Positions 53,888-63,465 of a stretch of 64,000 nt of DNA are shown in pieces (the first letter of the stretch is position 1; every line of letters starts with the position of its first letter). The DNA is from Woeseiaceae bacterium (GTDB lineage Bacteria; Pseudomonadota; Gammaproteobacteria; Steroidobacterales; Woeseiaceae). Location of the stretch: positions 310,001 to 374,000 of the forward strand of contig JAJFKR010000020.1 in NCBI GenBank assembly GCA_021773095.1. Reading direction: 5' to 3'. Under the pieces are notes generated by a model. It made no database searches and was not told the origin of the DNA. It was given only the letters and a program-made list of their open reading frames with translations. The translations under genes and the position numbers were made by a program.

Positions 53888-55068
53888 AGCGTCTGTGTCC
53901 TGTCAGCAAATTGAAACGCCGAGGGCGAATCAATTTCGCCACGACCCAATGCCAGGCATTTGAAGTTCTCGCCCATTTCACCGGGAAGAGTAAGCGTTTT
54001 GATCTGGCCGGACAATTCGATCTGCTGTTGCAGCGGCATTTCGGTGAAATCCCGCATCTCGATCTCGAGTCCTCCGCCCATAAGAAACTGCGACTGCGTC
54101 TGGAATCCCAAAATCTCCAACCCGCTATCGACAGCAGCACCTGCGATTGCGGAAAAATCGACCCAGCTCGTCAGGTCCTGAATCCCTGCATTGATCAGCG
54201 GGTCATTGTGCGCGTGGTGGCGGAAGTGGCAACGCAACCAGCCCTCCAGCCTGTCGGGCGCATAATACTCTCGTTGCGACAGGCCGTAGTCGAACAGAAA
54301 CACTGCACCGTGACGGAGACAGCCCGCTAAATCTGCCACCCACAAGGGTGCGGCTAATGACACCTCGGACGTGTAGCCATCCGCCAGTGTCTGACCTGTG
54401 TCTGCCTCGATCGCCACAACGGCCGACACCAGTCGATCGGGGGCCTCGATTTGTGCCCAGGCGAATTTCTCGGCCTCAAGCGCAACACAGCACTGCAGAA
54501 GGCCGGAGTCTCGACGCACGAATCGCTCGACCGGCATTGCATCGAGTACCTCATTGGCAACGATCAGGCCGTCAAATTCCTGCGGCAGGCCGGTCAACCA
54601 ACGAACCCTTTCAACAAGATGCGGCAATTCTTTTCGAAGTCGCCTTCGCTGCCGGTCCTCAAGGTCCGCCGATACTTCAAGAATATTGTAAACCTCCGGC
54701 AGCGCGCTTAGATCTTCGAATGCCCTGAGCATGTCGACAGCGAGCTTGCCGCTGCCAGCGCCAATTTCGAGCACCTCGCCGCCCTCGATTTGCCCCAAGA
54801 CTTCCATGGACTGCCTCGCCAGAACGCGGCCGAACATCGATGAGACTTCCGGCGCCGTAACAAAATCGCCGTCAGCGCCTAACTTGCTTGAACCTGCGCT
54901 GTAATAGCCCAGCCCCGGCGCGTACAGCGCTTCGTGCATGAACTCGGCGAAACTGATTCTGCCTCCGGCCTCCTTGATCCTGTTTCGGATGTGCTGGCTC
55001 ACGCGGGCAGAGTGCTCTGCACTGAGTTCGTCCGGTTCCGGCAATGAAGCTGACTGTTCGTATTGCAT
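53884..55068 (-). CDS. MidA/NDUFAF7-like SAM-dependent methyltransferase
   Basis: 394-aa member of COG1565, homologous to the mitochondrial complex I assembly arginine methyltransferase NDUFAF7. The ATG at 55068 is the first Met before conserved sequence. Family motifs are ISFAEFMHEALYAPGLGYYS, the SAM motif VLEIGAGSGKLAVDML, and the conserved IVANEVLDAMPVERF. The frame is open upstream to 55212 but overlaps the divergent SDR gene. The bacterial substrate is not established; an Arg of a respiratory subunit is an inference by homology. Confidence 0.88.
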   Translation of the reverse strand: MQYEQSASLPEPDELSAEHSARVSQHIRNRIKEAGGRISFAEFMHEALYAPGLGYYSAGSSKLGADGDFVTAPEVSSMFGRVLARQSMEVLGQIEGGEVLEIGAGSGKLAVDMLRAFEDLSALPEVYNILEVSADLEDRQRRRLRKELPHLVERVRWLTGLPQEFDGLIVANEVLDAMPVERFVRRDSGLLQCCVALEAEKFAWAQIEAPDRLVSAVVAIEADTGQTLADGYTSEVSLAAPLWVADLAGCLRHGAVFLFDYGLSQREYYAPDRLEGWLRCHFRHHAHNDPLINAGIQDLTSWVDFSAIAGAAVDSGLEILGFQTQSQFLMGGGLEIEMRDFTEMPLQQQIELSGQIKTLTLPGEMGENFKCLALGRGEIDSPSAFQFADRTQTL

Positions 55069-55086
55069 GTGCGCTATAAAGTCTTT

Positions 55087-55845
55087 ATGAATGATTCCAT
55101 GCCAGAACAGACACTCGACAACAATGTAATCCTCGTCACCGGTGCGGCCCGTCGAATTGGCGCGGCTATTGTGACACGCCTGCACGAGAACGGCGCGCGT
55201 GTTGCGATCCATTACCGCAGCTCCGCCGACGAGGCCGAAGAACTGGCAGGACAGCTAAACGACGATCGGGCTGACTCGGCCAGAGCCTTTAATGCCGACC
55301 TGTTGGACATTGCAAACCTGCCAATGCTGGTCAGCGCGGTCGTCAAGTGGGGCGGACAACTGGATGCTCTGGTCAACAATGCCTCCAGCTTTTACCCAAC
55401 GCCGGTCGGAAGTATTACCGAAGCACAATGGGACGATCTTATCGGTAGCAATCTAAAAGCGCCGTTATTCCTGTCGCAAGCCGTCGCCGATCAGTTGCGT
55501 GAGACCAAAGGCGCGATCATCAACATCGTCGACATTCATGCCGAGCGGCCGCTCAGAAACCACACTGTCTACGGACCGGCTAAAGCGGGCCTCGCCATGC
55601 TGACACGCTCGCTCGCCCGGGACCTGGCACCGGCTATTCGTGTCAACGGTGTATCGCCCGGCGCCATCCTCTGGCCGGAAAATGGCATGACCGAAGCAAT
55701 GCAAAAGAACATAGTGGCGCAAGTCCCATTGCAGCGAGCCGGAAGACCGGACGACATTGCCGGATGCGTGCTTTATCTGCTGCGCGATGCCACCTATGTA
55801 ACCGGACAAATCATTTCGGTCGATGGTGGCCGCTCGATCGGCTAA
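55087..55845 (+). CDS. Pteridine reductase-type short-chain dehydrogenase
   Basis: SDR of the PTR1/FolM kind that reduces pterins or dihydrofolate with NADPH. From ATG 55087 it is about 252 aa. The cofactor motif is TGAARRIG, with the Arg-Arg variant typical of pteridine reductases in place of the classical TGxxxGxG. NNASSF replaces the usual NNAG, and the catalytic YGPAKAG gives Tyr and Lys. The C-terminus VDGGRSIG is typical. It is next to folK and folB, supporting a folate or pterin role. Only 18 bp separate its start from the divergent methyltransferase start. Confidence 0.88.
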   Translation: MNDSMPEQTLDNNVILVTGAARRIGAAIVTRLHENGARVAIHYRSSADEAEELAGQLNDDRADSARAFNADLLDIANLPMLVSAVVKWGGQLDALVNNASSFYPTPVGSITEAQWDDLIGSNLKAPLFLSQAVADQLRETKGAIINIVDIHAERPLRNHTVYGPAKAGLAMLTRSLARDLAPAIRVNGVSPGAILWPENGMTEAMQKNIVAQVPLQRAGRPDDIAGCVLYLLRDATYVTGQIISVDGGRSIG

Positions 55846-56345
55846 CTGACTGACTTCTTCCAATCGATGCTTACGATCTCCAACGGATGACTCGGCGCAT
55901 CAAATTCTTGCCAGTGTTCGAGCATCGTCCTGCCGGTCACCGGGTGTATCGTATCGGGCGCGAGTTCGGCCATTGGGCGTAACACGAAGCTGTACTGCAA
56001 AATATCGTCACGTGGCACACGAATCGGCCGCTTATCTTTGATCAGGTCATCGTAGAGCAGCAAATCGATATCCAGCGCCCGTGACTCCCACTGATCGCTG
56101 CCGCGAACCCGACCGGCGAGGTTGTGTATTTCCTCAATCTCATCACAGATCGCCAGCGGTGACTCACCCGTTTGCAGGCGAACCACGAGATTCAAAAAAT
56201 CTTCGCCGCGAAAACCTATAGCCGAACTTCGATAAATGGCGGAAATCGTGAGTTCGCCGTAGCGCTTCGAGAGCTCATCGATCGCGAGCCTCAGATTAGC
56301 TTCGGGCGATAGGTTACTCCCAAGACCTAAGTAAACAACGGCCAT
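55842..56345 (-). CDS. folK: 2-amino-4-hydroxy-6-hydroxymethyldihydropteridine diphosphokinase
   Basis: Transfers pyrophosphate from ATP to 6-hydroxymethyldihydropterin in folate synthesis. At 167 aa it has YLGLGSNLSPEANLR at the N-terminus, the Mg/ATP signature RALDIDLLLYDD (two Asp), and RVPRDDILQYSFVLRPMAELAP. It lies 3 nt after folB on the same strand and ends 4 nt inside the convergent SDR gene. Confidence 0.96.
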   Translation of the reverse strand: MAVVYLGLGSNLSPEANLRLAIDELSKRYGELTISAIYRSSAIGFRGEDFLNLVVRLQTGESPLAICDEIEEIHNLAGRVRGSDQWESRALDIDLLLYDDLIKDKRPIRVPRDDILQYSFVLRPMAELAPDTIHPVTGRTMLEHWQEFDAPSHPLEIVSIDWKKSVS

Positions 56346-56348
56346 CGA

Positions 56349-56705
56349 TCAGAGTCGTTCGCCGCGTTCGATCAGCACGCCGACATCTTTTGAACCCCTG
56401 ATCGCGCCAGGTTTGTTAACCCGAACTTTGACCCAGGCAACACCAAACTCATCGCGAATTATTCCCGCAATGCGCTCCGCCAGAGTTTCAACCAGCTGAA
56501 AACTGGAGTCGGCCACGAATTCCTGAATACGCTTCGCAACCAGCTTGTAGTTCAGCGTATCAGCGACCTCGTCAGTCGCCGCCGCTTTGGCGATGTCGGC
56601 GCTCATTTCCAGATCGATGACGACGGTCTGACGAATACGGCGCTCCCACTCCCAGATACCAATGATCGTATCGACCTTGAGCTCGCTAAGAAAAATCTTG
56701 TCCAT
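56349..56705 (-). CDS. folB: Dihydroneopterin aldolase
   Basis: Cleaves dihydroneopterin to 6-hydroxymethyldihydropterin, the substrate of FolK. At 118 aa it has the N-terminal DKIFLSELKVDTIIGIWEWERRIRQTV and DTLNYKLVAKRIQEFV, with the catalytic Lys in VRVNKPGAI. It is read directly into folK and 17 nt after tsaD. Confidence 0.95.
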   Translation of the reverse strand: MDKIFLSELKVDTIIGIWEWERRIRQTVVIDLEMSADIAKAAATDEVADTLNYKLVAKRIQEFVADSSFQLVETLAERIAGIIRDEFGVAWVKVRVNKPGAIRGSKDVGVLIERGERL

Positions 56706-56722
56706 AGTCCCTTATTCCTGGT

Positions 56723-57736
56723 TTAGCCTGTCGTTGGTACTCGCAAGGTATCCAGCGACCATCTCGCCTCTGCTTTGATCTCGGTTGCCGCTCGTCCGTC
56801 GGACAGCCGCAGTGCACCAGCCGCCGCGATCATCGCGCCGTTGTCGGTACAAAACTCGAACCGCGGATAGAAAACTTCACCTGAAAAGCGTTCGGCGATC
56901 TCGCTTCGCAGCAGGCGATTGGCGCCGACTCCGCCAGCAACCACAATTCTGGTCAACCCCTCTGCATGCGCCGCTTTGATGGCTTTGCCAACCAGAGTAT
57001 CGACAGCCGCACGTTGAAACGACGCTGCGATATCGGCACGACGAGAATCGATATCACCTGCCGCTTCGGCTTTTCTGACCTCGAGCATCACCGCGGTTTT
57101 GAGTCCGCTAAAGCTGAAGTCGAAACCGGGTTTGTTGAGCATGGGCCGCGGAAACGCGTACGCCTTTTCGTCACCCGTCTCAGCCAAAGAGGCCAGTAAG
57201 GGCCCGCCCGGGTAAGCCAGTCCCAGGAGTTTGGCGGTTTTGTCGAAAGCCTCACCAGCCGCGTCATCGAGGGTCGTCCCGAGAACGGTGTAATCACCGA
57301 GCTTCCGAACTGCGATGAGCAGAGTATGCCCACCCGACACAAGCAGCGCCAAAAACGGAAATTTCGGCGGGTTTTCTTCGAGCATGGGTGCCAGCAGATG
57401 ACCTTCCATGTGATGCACGGCGACGACCGGGCAATCCCAGGCCATCCCGAGGCCATTGGCCATACCGCCGCCGACCATCAACGCGCCCGTGAGACCCGGT
57501 CCTGCCGTGTACGCAATGGCGTCCGGCTTGTCGATGCCAGCGTCACTCATAAGTTGTTGAATTAAAGGTAAAAGCATCCGGATGTGGTCTCGCGATGCAA
57601 TTTCCGGAACGACACCACCGTAGACAGCATGCAGGTCGACCTGGCTGTGCAGCGCGTGTGCGACAAGCCCGAATTCGCTACTGAATAGCGCCACTCCGGT
57701 CTCATCGCAGCTGGTTTCAATTCCGAGGGTCATCAT
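56723..57736 (-). CDS. tsaD: tRNA threonylcarbamoyladenosine transferase TsaD
   Basis: Catalytic subunit that transfers threonylcarbamoyl to A37 of ANN-decoding tRNAs. At 337 aa it has [13 protein letters not shown], the metal-binding HHMEGH, and the ASKHA fold blocks LLVSGGHT and [12 protein letters not shown]. The tRNA-Ile2 of this window is an ANN decoder and carries A37, the base next to its intron insertion point, so it is a predicted substrate. Divergent from rpsU, as in E. coli. Confidence 0.97.
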   Translation of the reverse strand: MMTLGIETSCDETGVALFSSEFGLVAHALHSQVDLHAVYGGVVPEIASRDHIRMLLPLIQQLMSDAGIDKPDAIAYTAGPGLTGALMVGGGMANGLGMAWDCPVVAVHHMEGHLLAPMLEENPPKFPFLALLVSGGHTLLIAVRKLGDYTVLGTTLDDAAGEAFDKTAKLLGLAYPGGPLLASLAETGDEKAYAFPRPMLNKPGFDFSFSGLKTAVMLEVRKAEAAGDIDSRRADIAASFQRAAVDTLVGKAIKAAHAEGLTRIVVAGGVGANRLLRSEIAERFSGEVFYPRFEFCTDNGAMIAAAGALRLSDGRAATEIKAEARWSLDTLRVPTTG

Positions 57737-57762
57737 AGGCCGCGAATCATAACCCGAACCCT

Positions 57763-57791
57763 TTGCAAACCGCCAAATCTAGCGTTATTAT
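57763..57791 (+). promoter_or_regulatory. Promoter of the rpsU-dnaG-rpoD operon
   Basis: -35 TTGCAA (57763-57768), 17-bp spacer, -10 TATTAT (57786-57791). The expected start is near 57798, giving a leader of about 55 nt. This corresponds to the main promoter ahead of rpsU known in other Gammaproteobacteria. Confidence 0.65.
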
Positions 57792-57803
57792 ACGCGGCTG
57801 AGT

Positions 57804-57821
57804 CCCGGCCTATGTGCCGGG
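57804..57821 (+). promoter_or_regulatory. Leader hairpin before rpsU
   Basis: CCCGGC / GCCGGG stem with a 6-nt loop, followed by TTTATTTAT, in the 5' leader between the promoter and rpsU. It resembles a weak attenuator or terminator and may tune expression of the operon. Confidence 0.4.
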
Positions 57822-57852
57822 TTTATTTATGTCTGGACGGAATACCTGAACA

Positions 57853-58068
57853 ATGCCAAGTGTTCGCGTAAAAGAAAACGAGTATTTTGACGCTGCCCTG
57901 CGGCGCTTCAAACGCGCCTGTGAAAAGGCCGGAATCCTTACTGAGCTGCGTCGTCGTGAATTCTACGAGAAGCCCACTCAGGAGCGCAAGCGCAAGAAAG
58001 CTGCAGCCGTCAAACGCCACCTGAAGCGCATATCTCGCGACGAAGCCAAGCGCACGCGCCTTTACTAG
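57853..58068 (+). CDS. rpsU: 30S ribosomal protein S21
   Basis: Small basic ribosomal protein needed for efficient initiation. At 71 aa it has the canonical [25 protein letters not shown] start and a Lys/Arg-rich tail, the same length as E. coli S21. First gene of the macromolecular-synthesis operon; yqeY is inserted before dnaG. Confidence 0.98.
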   Translation: MPSVRVKENEYFDAALRRFKRACEKAGILTELRRREFYEKPTQERKRKKAAAVKRHLKRISRDEAKRTRLY

Positions 58069-58073
58069 GTCGA

Positions 58074-58538
58074 TTGGGAGCTAGCGCGATTCCCTTGAAA
58101 GGCCAAATCACAGAAGACATGAAGTCTGCCATGAAGGCCGGTGACAAAGACCGGCTAAAAGTGGTCCGGCTGATGCTTGCTGCGATAAAGCAAATCGAGG
58201 TCGATACGCGCAGTGAGCTCGATGATGCGGCCATTCTTGCCGTGATCAGCAAAATGGTGAAACAACGCCGCGACTCTATCGAACAATTCGACAAGGGTGG
58301 TCGCGAAGATCTGTCCGCTATTGAAAGTGCCGAGATCACAGTTCTTGAAAATTACCTGCCGGAGCAGCTGTCGGCGGCCGAGCTGGCGACGATGGTCGAT
58401 GAAGTCATTCAGGCAACCGATGCACAAGGCATTCGTGACATGGGCAAAGTCATGGGTCAGATAAAAGCGAAAGCCGCCGGTCGAGCTGACATGGGCGCCG
58501 TTAGCGCCACCGTTAAAGAACGACTGAACGCCCTGTAA
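58074..58538 (+). CDS. yqeY: GatB/YqeY domain protein
   Basis: Cytoplasmic YqeY-type protein, related to the tail domain of the GatB amidotransferase subunit; its cellular role is not settled. Conserved blocks are KGQITEDMKSAMKA, RLMLAAIKQIEVD and the C-terminal DMGKVMGQIKAKAAGRADM. The start is unclear. TTG 58074 is the first canonical codon but places the only GGGAG inside the gene. TTG 58098 is 17 nt beyond it. ATT 58092 aligns exactly with the MSLK start common in the family. The first 6-8 residues of the listed model are therefore doubtful. It lies between rpsU and dnaG, a frequent location. Confidence 0.88.
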   Translation: MGASAIPLKGQITEDMKSAMKAGDKDRLKVVRLMLAAIKQIEVDTRSELDDAAILAVISKMVKQRRDSIEQFDKGGREDLSAIESAEITVLENYLPEQLSAAELATMVDEVIQATDAQGIRDMGKVMGQIKAKAAGRADMGAVSATVKERLNAL

Positions 58539-58673
58539 GTTCCATCCTGCAGTACGCGGCGCCGTATTGGCGCAGTTTTTGCGCTCTGGCAAAGTCCCGA
58601 CTTTCGGCTATGCTACAGAAAACAACAATAATCCATTAAGACCCGCATCTGGCTGGGTAACGTTTGAATTGAT

Positions 58674-60419
58674 ATGGCTGGATTAATCCCTCAGGACTTC
58701 ATCGATGATCTGATCGCAAGAGCAGATATTGTCGAGGTCGTTGGGCGTAGAACACAGCTCAAGAAAGCCGGCCGTGAATTCAAGGCCTGCTGCCCATTCC
58801 ACGACGAAAAAACTCCATCATTCACCGTGAGTCCGGGCAAAGGCTTCTATCATTGCTTCGGCTGTGGCGCCCACGGCACGGCCGTAGGGTTTCTGATGGA
58901 ATTCGATCATATGAGTTTCGTTGAGGCAATCGAGTCCCTGGCAAACTCAATGGGTGTCGAGGTGCCGCGTAGCGAGAGCGATCAACCAGCGCGGCGATAC
59001 GATGAATTGTTCTCGCTTATGGATACCGTCGCTCGCCACTGGCAGACCTGCTTGAAAGAAACGCCGGAGGCCGTGGAGTACCTGAAAAAAAGAGGGATAG
59101 ACGGCTCCACCGCGAAGAGATTCGGTATTGGCTTCGCGCCCGATGGCTGGAGCAATGTACTCGACAAATTCGGATCCTCGGACGAGGCCGCCGAGCGATT
59201 GCTCACCACCGGACTTATCATTCAGAAGGATAACGGTAAACATTACGACCGCTTTCGGGATCGCATTATGTTCCCGATTCGCGATGCGCGAGGACGCACG
59301 ATCGGTTTTGGCGGCCGTACCATGGGGGACGGTGAGCCCAAATATCTGAATTCCCCCGAAACGGTCTTGTTTCACAAGGGACGCGAACTCTACGGGCTGT
59401 ACGAGGCACGCCAGGCGTTACGCCATATTGATCGCCTCGTCGTGGTCGAGGGCTACATGGATGCCGTCGCACTGGCCAGAAATGGTATCGATTTCGCCGT
59501 GGCGACTCTCGGAACAGCAACGACAAACGAACACCTGAACCGACTGTTTCGCTTGACCGAAAACGCTTACTTCGCTTTTGACGGCGACCGCGCTGGCAAG
59601 AAGGCCGCCTGGCGCGCACTGGAAAACGCGCTGCCACAAGTGCGGGAAGGTCGGCAAATTCGCTTCGTTTTTCTGCCTGAAGGACACGATCCGGATTCGT
59701 TCGTCAACGAGAACGGCGCGGACTCGTTTGTGAAACTGATGGACGCGGGCATGCCGCTGTCGGAGTTCCTGATTCAGGAGCTCTCAAGCCAGGTTGACAT
59801 GGAAACGATTGACGGTCGCGCCAAATTAGCTGAAATGGCGCGCCCGCTGGTCAACAACATACCGGCCGGTGTTTATCGAGAGCTGTTGGTCGACCACCTG
59901 GCCAACGCTGTGGGTTTGACCGCACCCAAACTTGAAAAAATGCTGGCTGCCGGACAGCGTGCAGACGGTCGATTCGCACGCGCTGATCGGGGTATGGCTC
60001 CGAAGCGGCGTCAGCCATCGGCCAGCGGTGGCCCATCCGTTGTCAGGCGTGCCATTACACTGCTCCTGAATCATCCCGAAGCTGGCCACAAACTTGATAT
60101 TGAGGGGCTGGCTGGCGTGCAGCGAGCCGGGGTCGATTTGCTATCAGCACTCATTGAAACCGTGCAGTCTGATCCCAATATTACGACGGCGGGTCTGCTG
60201 GAACGCTGGCGGCACGACGAGAAAGGTCGCCATTTGGGCAAACTCGCGGCGGCGGGTGTACCGACCGATGAGGAATTTGACGTCGCTGCTGAGCTCAACG
60301 AGTGTCTGCAGCAACTGACTCTGGCGGGCCGCAAAGAAAGAATAGAGTTTTTGATTGAAAAACAGCGTGTTACAGGGTTAAGCGACGATGAGAAATCGGA
60401 GTTGATACAGCGGCATTAA
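58674..60419 (+). CDS. dnaG: DNA primase
   Basis: Makes RNA primers at replication forks. It is 581 aa. The N-terminal CHC2 zinc finger uses Cys40, His43, Cys61 and Cys64. The TOPRIM core has VVVEGYMDAVAL and the acidic FDGDRAG. The C-terminal helicase-binding domain spans about 440-581. Second conserved gene of the rpsU-dnaG-rpoD operon. Confidence 0.97.
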   Translation: MAGLIPQDFIDDLIARADIVEVVGRRTQLKKAGREFKACCPFHDEKTPSFTVSPGKGFYHCFGCGAHGTAVGFLMEFDHMSFVEAIESLANSMGVEVPRSESDQPARRYDELFSLMDTVARHWQTCLKETPEAVEYLKKRGIDGSTAKRFGIGFAPDGWSNVLDKFGSSDEAAERLLTTGLIIQKDNGKHYDRFRDRIMFPIRDARGRTIGFGGRTMGDGEPKYLNSPETVLFHKGRELYGLYEARQALRHIDRLVVVEGYMDAVALARNGIDFAVATLGTATTNEHLNRLFRLTENAYFAFDGDRAGKKAAWRALENALPQVREGRQIRFVFLPEGHDPDSFVNENGADSFVKLMDAGMPLSEFLIQELSSQVDMETIDGRAKLAEMARPLVNNIPAGVYRELLVDHLANAVGLTAPKLEKMLAAGQRADGRFARADRGMAPKRRQPSASGGPSVVRRAITLLLNHPEAGHKLDIEGLAGVQRAGVDLLSALIETVQSDPNITTAGLLERWRHDEKGRHLGKLAAAGVPTDEEFDVAAELNECLQQLTLAGRKERIEFLIEKQRVTGLSDDEKSELIQRH

Positions 60420-60508
60420 TGCCCTAAACCCATGAAAAAACTATAGATCATGCTGTTACAAGAGAGTAACATTAATCGTTTGTGATTTTTACCCGTAGGG
60501 ATTTTGAC

Positions 60509-62320
<1,812 letters not shown>

Positions 62321-62325
62321 CCCCT

Positions 62326-62349
62326 GTAGGAGCGCGCCCTGCGCGCGAC
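62326..62349. repeat. REP-like palindrome copy 3
   Basis: GTAGGAGCGCGC, then CCT and GCGCGCGAC, 5 bp after the rpoD stop. It is nearly identical to the copy after hppA. In both places it sits between a stop codon and an intrinsic terminator. Confidence 0.8.
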
Positions 62350-62360
62350 ACCTGCAGAAT

Positions 62361-62390
62361 AAAAAATGCCGGGCATCGCCCGGCATTTTT
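62361..62390 (+). terminator. Intrinsic terminator of the rpoD operon
   Basis: AAAAATGCCGGGC / GCCCGGCATTTTT with the loop ATC. The stem is 13 bp including A-T flanks and ends in T residues. It is symmetric and so may also stop the convergent HNH gene. Confidence 0.93.
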
Positions 62391-62413
62391 CTGGGCTGGA
62401 CTTTCCCATTCCG

Positions 62414-62791
62414 CTATAGTGTGTGGCTCGGATTATGGATTTCGGCGTGGCAATTCGAACACACCAGCATGCATTTGTCGGCCTCGGACAATATCCGTTC
62501 CAATGATCGATTCGAGAGAGACCGCAGGTCGAGTTGAAACAATTTCGACTCCGGACGTATATGGTGGAATTCCAGCGCTGCCAAATTCTTTCTATAATCA
62601 CACCTCTGGCACTTACCACCCTTGTGTTTCACCAGAGATTTTTTTCGTCGCGCACCACGCTGCTGCTGCAAATAATAAGACTGTAACCGATTGTTGGTGT
62701 CTCGATTCTTGCAGGTACGTGAACAATACTTGGTTTGCCGGCCTGAAAGCGTCTTGTCACATCCAACACAGTTGCTCATGGCCACAATCAT
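62414..62791 (-). CDS. Small HNH endonuclease-like protein
   Basis: 125 aa (ATG 62791; a second ATG at 62779 gives 121). It has two zinc modules. CVGCDKTLSGRQTKYCSRTCK is an N-terminal Cys4 knuckle. CQRCDYRKNLAALEFHHI, followed by CMLVCSNCHAEIH, is a Cys-framed HNH/HNN nuclease with the HH pair as the catalytic centre. It has no domain for sequence recognition beyond the basic linker RRKKSLVKHK. It lies about 100 bp from an intron-bearing tRNA, on the opposite strand. It could be a free-standing homing-type nuclease, a phage remnant or a host HNH protein. Confidence 0.8.
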   Translation of the reverse strand: MIVAMSNCVGCDKTLSGRQTKYCSRTCKNRDTNNRLQSYYLQQQRGARRKKSLVKHKGGKCQRCDYRKNLAALEFHHIRPESKLFQLDLRSLSNRSLERILSEADKCMLVCSNCHAEIHNPSHTL

Positions 62792-62873
62792 GTCATGTGC
62801 AATGAAAAACGCCTGTCGCGTTTCTCCACAAGATGGCTGAATTCTATCGTCGCTTTGTTGCCACGAAATCTGC

Positions 62874-62879
62874 TAAAAT
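62874..62879 (+). promoter_or_regulatory. Candidate -10 element of the tRNA-Ile2 gene
   Basis: TAAAAT followed by a C/G-rich stretch (CCCGCACC) before the tRNA start at 62894. This is the usual form of stringently controlled stable-RNA promoters. The -35 is not clear. Confidence 0.4.
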
Positions 62880-62893
62880 CCCGCACCTTGCGT

Positions 62894-63204
62894 GGGCCTG
62901 TAGCTCAGTTGGTTAGAGCAGGGGACTCATCACATCAGGTGCGTTTGAACCGAAAGGTTCAAAATGAACGGGATGAATTCAGGGAAACCTTAACAGTTCG
63001 GCTGATGGCAATCCTGAGCCAAGCCGCGAGTACACTCGTGGAAGGTGCAGAGACTACCTGAGGACTTTAGTGTCCTTGATAACAGGCTAGAGCGTCCCGC
63101 CCCTAACGATTCGGTCGAGGGAGATGAGATAGTCCACTCCGTTCAGAAATGTTCGGGCACAGTGAATCCCTTGGTCCCAGGTTCGAGTCCTGGCGGGCCC
63201 ACCA
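62894..63204 (+). tRNA. tRNA-Ile2(CAU), interrupted by a group I intron
   Basis: The 5' exon is 62894-62930 (37 nt, ending in the anticodon CAT) and the 3' exon 63165-63204 (40 nt, ending in encoded CCA). Joined they give a 77-nt tRNA. The acceptor stem GGGCCTG pairs with CGGGCCC, the anticodon stem GGGGA with TCCCT, the anticodon loop is CTCATAA, and the T stem CCAGG pairs with CCTGG. The sequence resembles tRNA-Ile2, whose C34 is changed to lysidine to read AUA, rather than elongator or initiator Met. Its place just after rpoD matches ileX of E. coli. Bacterial tRNA finders may miss or misjudge it because of the intron. Confidence 0.93.
62931..63164 (+). ncRNA. Group I self-splicing intron in the tRNA anticodon loop
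   Basis: A 234-nt intron after anticodon base U36, ending in G (63164). P1: exon CAU pairs with GUG at 62939-62941, leaving the required U-G wobble at the 5' site. P2: TTTGAACC-GAAA-GGTTCAAA (62944-62963). P3: CGGGATG (62969-62975) with CGTCCCG (63093-63099). P4: TTCAGG (62978-62983) with CCTGAG (63013-63018). P6: CCGCGAG / CTCGTGG (63024-63041). P7: GACTA (63052-63056) with TAGTC (63130-63134). Core strings GGTGCAGAGACTA and GATAGTCC are typical of group I. The layout matches the IC3 intron of Azoarcus tRNA-Ile(CAU). No ORF is encoded inside. Confidence 0.92.
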
Positions 63205-63465
63205 TTTTCGTAGTAGTCGCTAATACGTATCGGCCGAATACTCAGCCCCCCATAGCCAGGCTAAAATCGTAGGCGAATGTGTCGCGGTGCCCGCCGAGGG
63301 TGCTGCAGTTGCCCTGAAAAATTGTGTAGCTTGCGCCTACATTCTATGGATGCAGTCATTCGATGAACGAAACTTCGAAAACATCGTTTGGGCGTCTGCT
63401 TTTATCAATGCCAGTCGTTCGTTCAAGATTCTGGTGAACTGCTGCAGTCGGCCACAACCGGTCGC
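63205..63465. other. Intergenic region after the tRNA
   Basis: About 260 bp between the tRNA 3' end and the unknown minus-strand gene. I see no attachment-site duplicate of the tRNA 3' end, no integrase start and no convincing ORF. Confidence 0.5.

Noticed and set aside
62795..63061. ORF of 88 codons running into the tRNA intron, as a possible intron-encoded protein
   Set aside because: It runs through the tRNA 5' exon and intron core and shows no homing-endonuclease motif; the intron is too short for an ORF.
62894..63204. tRNA pseudogene or two fragments from an unrelated insertion
   Set aside because: The exons rejoin to a full tRNA with every stem paired, and the intervening sequence has the group I core, so a functional intron is the better reading.
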